The notes under the pieces: model-generated | Told to the model about the DNA's origin: nothing | Databases searched by the model: none | What the model saw: only the letters and a program-made list of their open reading frames with translations | Assembly: GCA_963582345.1 (NCBI GenBank) | Contig: CAUZSN010000031.1 | Coordinates: forward strand, 1 to 25,648 | Length of the DNA: 25,648 nt | Reading direction: 5' to 3' | DNA from: CAUZSN01 sp963582345 | GTDB taxonomy: Bacteria > Planctomycetota > Planctomycetia > Planctomycetales > Planctomycetaceae | Position numbers and translations under genes: made by a program | Shown here: piece after piece, positions 23,971-25,648 of the stretch | Position numbering within the stretch: the stretch's first letter is position 1 | Layout: every line of letters begins with the position of its first letter

Positions 23971-24396
23971 GACACACGGTGGCCAAGCTGTTTGAAACAA
24001 CAGATCAGTTCAGCGGCGAGGTAACCGTTACAATTATGGAACGTCCTGGGCGACGACATGTCTCTGGTCGGACCACGACCAGAGCGCCCCGAATTCATCG
24101 AACAATTGTCGTACGAGATCCCCAACTATTTAGAGCGATTAGGACTCCGGCCGGGACTGACCGGTTTGGCTCAGGTTATCAATAGCTATGACACCAGCCT
24201 TGCCAGCACCCATCGCAAAGTCGCTTCAGACTTGCTTTACCTTCAAAATTGCTGTTTTCGCAACGACACGAAGGTTCTCTTCCGCACGATCAGTGTCATC
24301 TTGACCGGCAAAAGAGCGTTGCAACTCCTTTGGAAAAATGGAACCTATTGTTGTGGCGGGTCGGCCGGGTTCCGCCGGCGCGGGGCAGGTAGGTAG
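23971..24396 (+). pseudogene. Bacterial sugar transferase (WcaJ/PglC-type) C-terminal fragment
   Basis: From 24028 the frame gives LQLWNVLGDDMSLVGPRPER, then LRPGLTGLAQV, the signature C-terminal part of polyprenyl-phosphate sugar-1-phosphate transferases that start exopolysaccharide or O-antigen units. Going upstream in the same frame an in-frame TAA (24022-24024) breaks it. DTR at 23971 sits exactly where the family has it, but the 18 residues between are scrambled, as expected from two compensating frameshifts. The N-terminal membrane helices and first catalytic motifs are absent; the SNF2 gene ends at 23903. An open frame from ATG 24058 ends at 24396, overlapping the convergent protease gene by 52 bp, which is unlikely for a functional gene end. 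I see a dead fragment. Confidence 0.7.
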
Positions 24397-25307
24397 TGAT
24401 AGCCGGTGTTAGCGTTGTTCTTGTCAAAAACAAAAGCGTCGTGATTGTCCAAAAAGTGCTTCAAATAGGCCACGGGTATGGCAAAACCCAGTCCTTCAGC
24501 AAACATCAATTTCATGTTAGTCACACCTACAACTTCGCCGCGAGAATTGAACAACGGGCCACCGCTATTACCCGGATTGATTTGCGCGGTCGTTTGGATA
24601 TAAACCAGCCCGCCACGGTTGCGATTCCTGGTGCTCACGATGCCCCGTGACAACGAACGTTCCAGCCCTAATGGATTCCCAATTGCGAAGACTTCGTCAC
24701 CCTCCTGTCGATCGTCATCGCTGGCCAAAACAACAGGGCGGAATTCAATTTCCTTCTGCACAGGGATCTGCAACAAAGCGAGGTCGAAGAAAGGATTCAA
24801 TGCGAGGATTTTGACGTCGTCGATGCGCCGACGAGTAAATTCAGAATTCTTGTTCCTCTGAAAAAGCGTTGCTGCGATCCGAGTTTCCCGCTCGATCACG
24901 TGGTAGTTCGTCACACAATGGCCGCGACGGTTCAGAATGAATCCCGAACCTAGGCCGCTAGGCGTTTGAATTAGAACGACACCGGCCCCAAATTTCTCGG
25001 CCAGCTCTTTGATGCTGCGAACCGGCAGCTTGGCAGTACTGTAGATTTCGTCTTCGCGCACACCGGTCGAAGTGGCCTTCTTCCCAGATGTTTTGACTCG
25101 CAATTTGATCTGATTCAACGGAATACGAACCACGTCGACTCCGATGTCAACAAATAAGTCGTCCGAGCCCTCTTTCAGCACGGGCCCTTCGATTTTTTGT
25201 CCCGTAACAAGTTCAATGACATCGGCACAAACCGCATCCGCAAAATAGAATACGACCAGGAAAAGAATTGACGTATGAATGCGTATCATCATCTTTGATC
25301 GAGCCAT
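24345..25307 (-). CDS. Secreted trypsin-like serine protease, HtrA/DegP-type without PDZ
   Basis: 320 residues: signal peptide (hydrophobic about 10-24, cleavage near 27-29), a small beta-rich segment (VIELVTGQKIEGPVL to VVRIPLNQIKL, about 30-70), then a trypsin-fold protease domain. The catalytic triad is H136 in CVTNYHVI, D175 in FFDLALLQI and S248 in NPGNSGGPL, and GSGFIL precedes the histidine. Unlike DegP/DegS it has no PDZ domain; the chain ends in a short proline/arginine-rich tail. It is likely periplasmic and involved in protein quality control or processing. ATG 25307 begins 7 bp after the upstream gene's stop, so the two are probably co-transcribed. The 3' end overlaps the sugar-transferase fragment on the other strand. 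Confidence 0.88.
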   Translation of the reverse strand: MARSKMMIRIHTSILFLVVFYFADAVCADVIELVTGQKIEGPVLKEGSDDLFVDIGVDVVRIPLNQIKLRVKTSGKKATSTGVREDEIYSTAKLPVRSIKELAEKFGAGVVLIQTPSGLGSGFILNRRGHCVTNYHVIERETRIAATLFQRNKNSEFTRRRIDDVKILALNPFFDLALLQIPVQKEIEFRPVVLASDDDRQEGDEVFAIGNPLGLERSLSRGIVSTRNRNRGGLVYIQTTAQINPGNSGGPLFNSRGEVVGVTNMKLMFAEGLGFAIPVAYLKHFLDNHDAFVFDKNNANTGYHYLPAPRRRNPADPPQQ

Positions 25308-25314
25308 TTGTGTA

Positions 25315-25648
25315 TCAATTGCGAAATTCGCTGTGACAACCCGTACATGACTGTGACATACGGTTCAGTCCTTCATCAAAAGCTGCATAGTTCTGTTCCT
25401 CAACTGCCATGATCATCTTCCGGCATGCCTCGATCAACGGAACGGCATAGCCTAGAAAATTTTCATCCTCGGAATATCCATATCCTTCAGTTGTCGTGAC
25501 CTTTGCCAGCGCAGCGATGATGTTGGCCTCGTGGATAACTGTTTCGCCATTCAAATTGAAGCCGTCTTCGCTCCGAACATTTGCTTGCATCCACCGTTCA
25601 GCCCTATCCAACCTCTTCATCAATGTATTCATTTCAGCCACATCCGCG
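25315..25648 (-). CDS. C-type cytochrome-like protein (N-terminus outside window)
   Basis: The frame is open to the window edge; residues before the first possible internal start (GTG 25641) are already in frame, so the N-terminus, probably with a signal peptide, is missing. The visible ~110 residues are helical and end in SCTGCHSEFRN: a CxxCH haem site about ten residues from the C-terminus, the arrangement of cytochrome c'-like four-helix proteins. It would be periplasmic. It lies 7 bp upstream of the protease gene on the same strand. Whether it binds haem and its redox partner are not shown by sequence. Confidence 0.75.
   Translation of the reverse strand, partial: ADVAEMNTLMKRLDRAERWMQANVRSEDGFNLNGETVIHEANIIAALAKVTTTEGYGYSEDENFLGYAVPLIEACRKMIMAVEEQNYAAFDEGLNRMSQSCTGCHSEFRN

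Overview
The window reads as a planctomycete chromosome segment, most likely from the Pirellulaceae or a close relative. Several things point there: a meso-DAP-type peptidoglycan gene cluster, a planctomycete-style leucine-rich repeat protein with 24-residue repeats, an L-aspartate oxidase with the extended N-terminus I associate with the phylum, a ketosynthase/ACP/CrtI-like operon, long intergenic stretches and frequent GTG/TTG starts. This placement is inferred from gene families and style; no rRNA is present to confirm it.

Left part (1-5620, + strand): a remnant of the division and cell wall cluster, in the order murE (cut by the window edge), murF, mraY, a broken ftsW, murG. The four mur/mra genes are intact, with key motifs present, and should make and flip-ready the lipid-linked peptidoglycan precursor. 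The ftsW in the usual position keeps only its first ~55-70 codons, has a frameshift, and has lost the rest. After murG the cluster stops: there is no murC, ddl or ftsQ, only ~490 bp without a gene.

Middle (5621-12349): scattered single genes with low coding density. These are an extended SDR enzyme, a small membrane protein, a membrane-anchored protein interrupted by an amber codon, tRNA-His (GTG), a sarcosine-oxidase-beta-like FAD oxidoreductase, and a RhlE-type DEAD-box RNA helicase.

Next (12365-16353, - strand): a compact four-gene operon transcribed as ketosynthase, acyl carrier protein, CrtI-like FAD oxidoreductase, OleB/haloalkane-dehalogenase-like hydrolase. All catalytic residues I can check are present. 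It looks like a dedicated pathway that acts on an ACP-bound acyl chain; its product is unknown, and it is the best candidate here for an undescribed biosynthetic system. Upstream of it, on the same strand, is a secreted LRR protein with ten near-perfect 72-bp-unit repeats.

Right part (17608-25648): a decayed CBS-domain remnant, nadB (NAD biosynthesis) divergent from a large SWIM/SNF2 ATPase, a decayed C-terminal fragment of a bacterial sugar transferase, and at the edge a secreted HtrA-like serine protease just downstream of a c-type cytochrome-like protein that runs off the window.

A recurring theme is gene decay: ftsW, the CBS-domain gene, the sugar transferase and the amber-interrupted gene are all broken within 25 kb. 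This suggests ongoing gene loss, or sequencing errors in some cases, and raises the question of how this organism divides.
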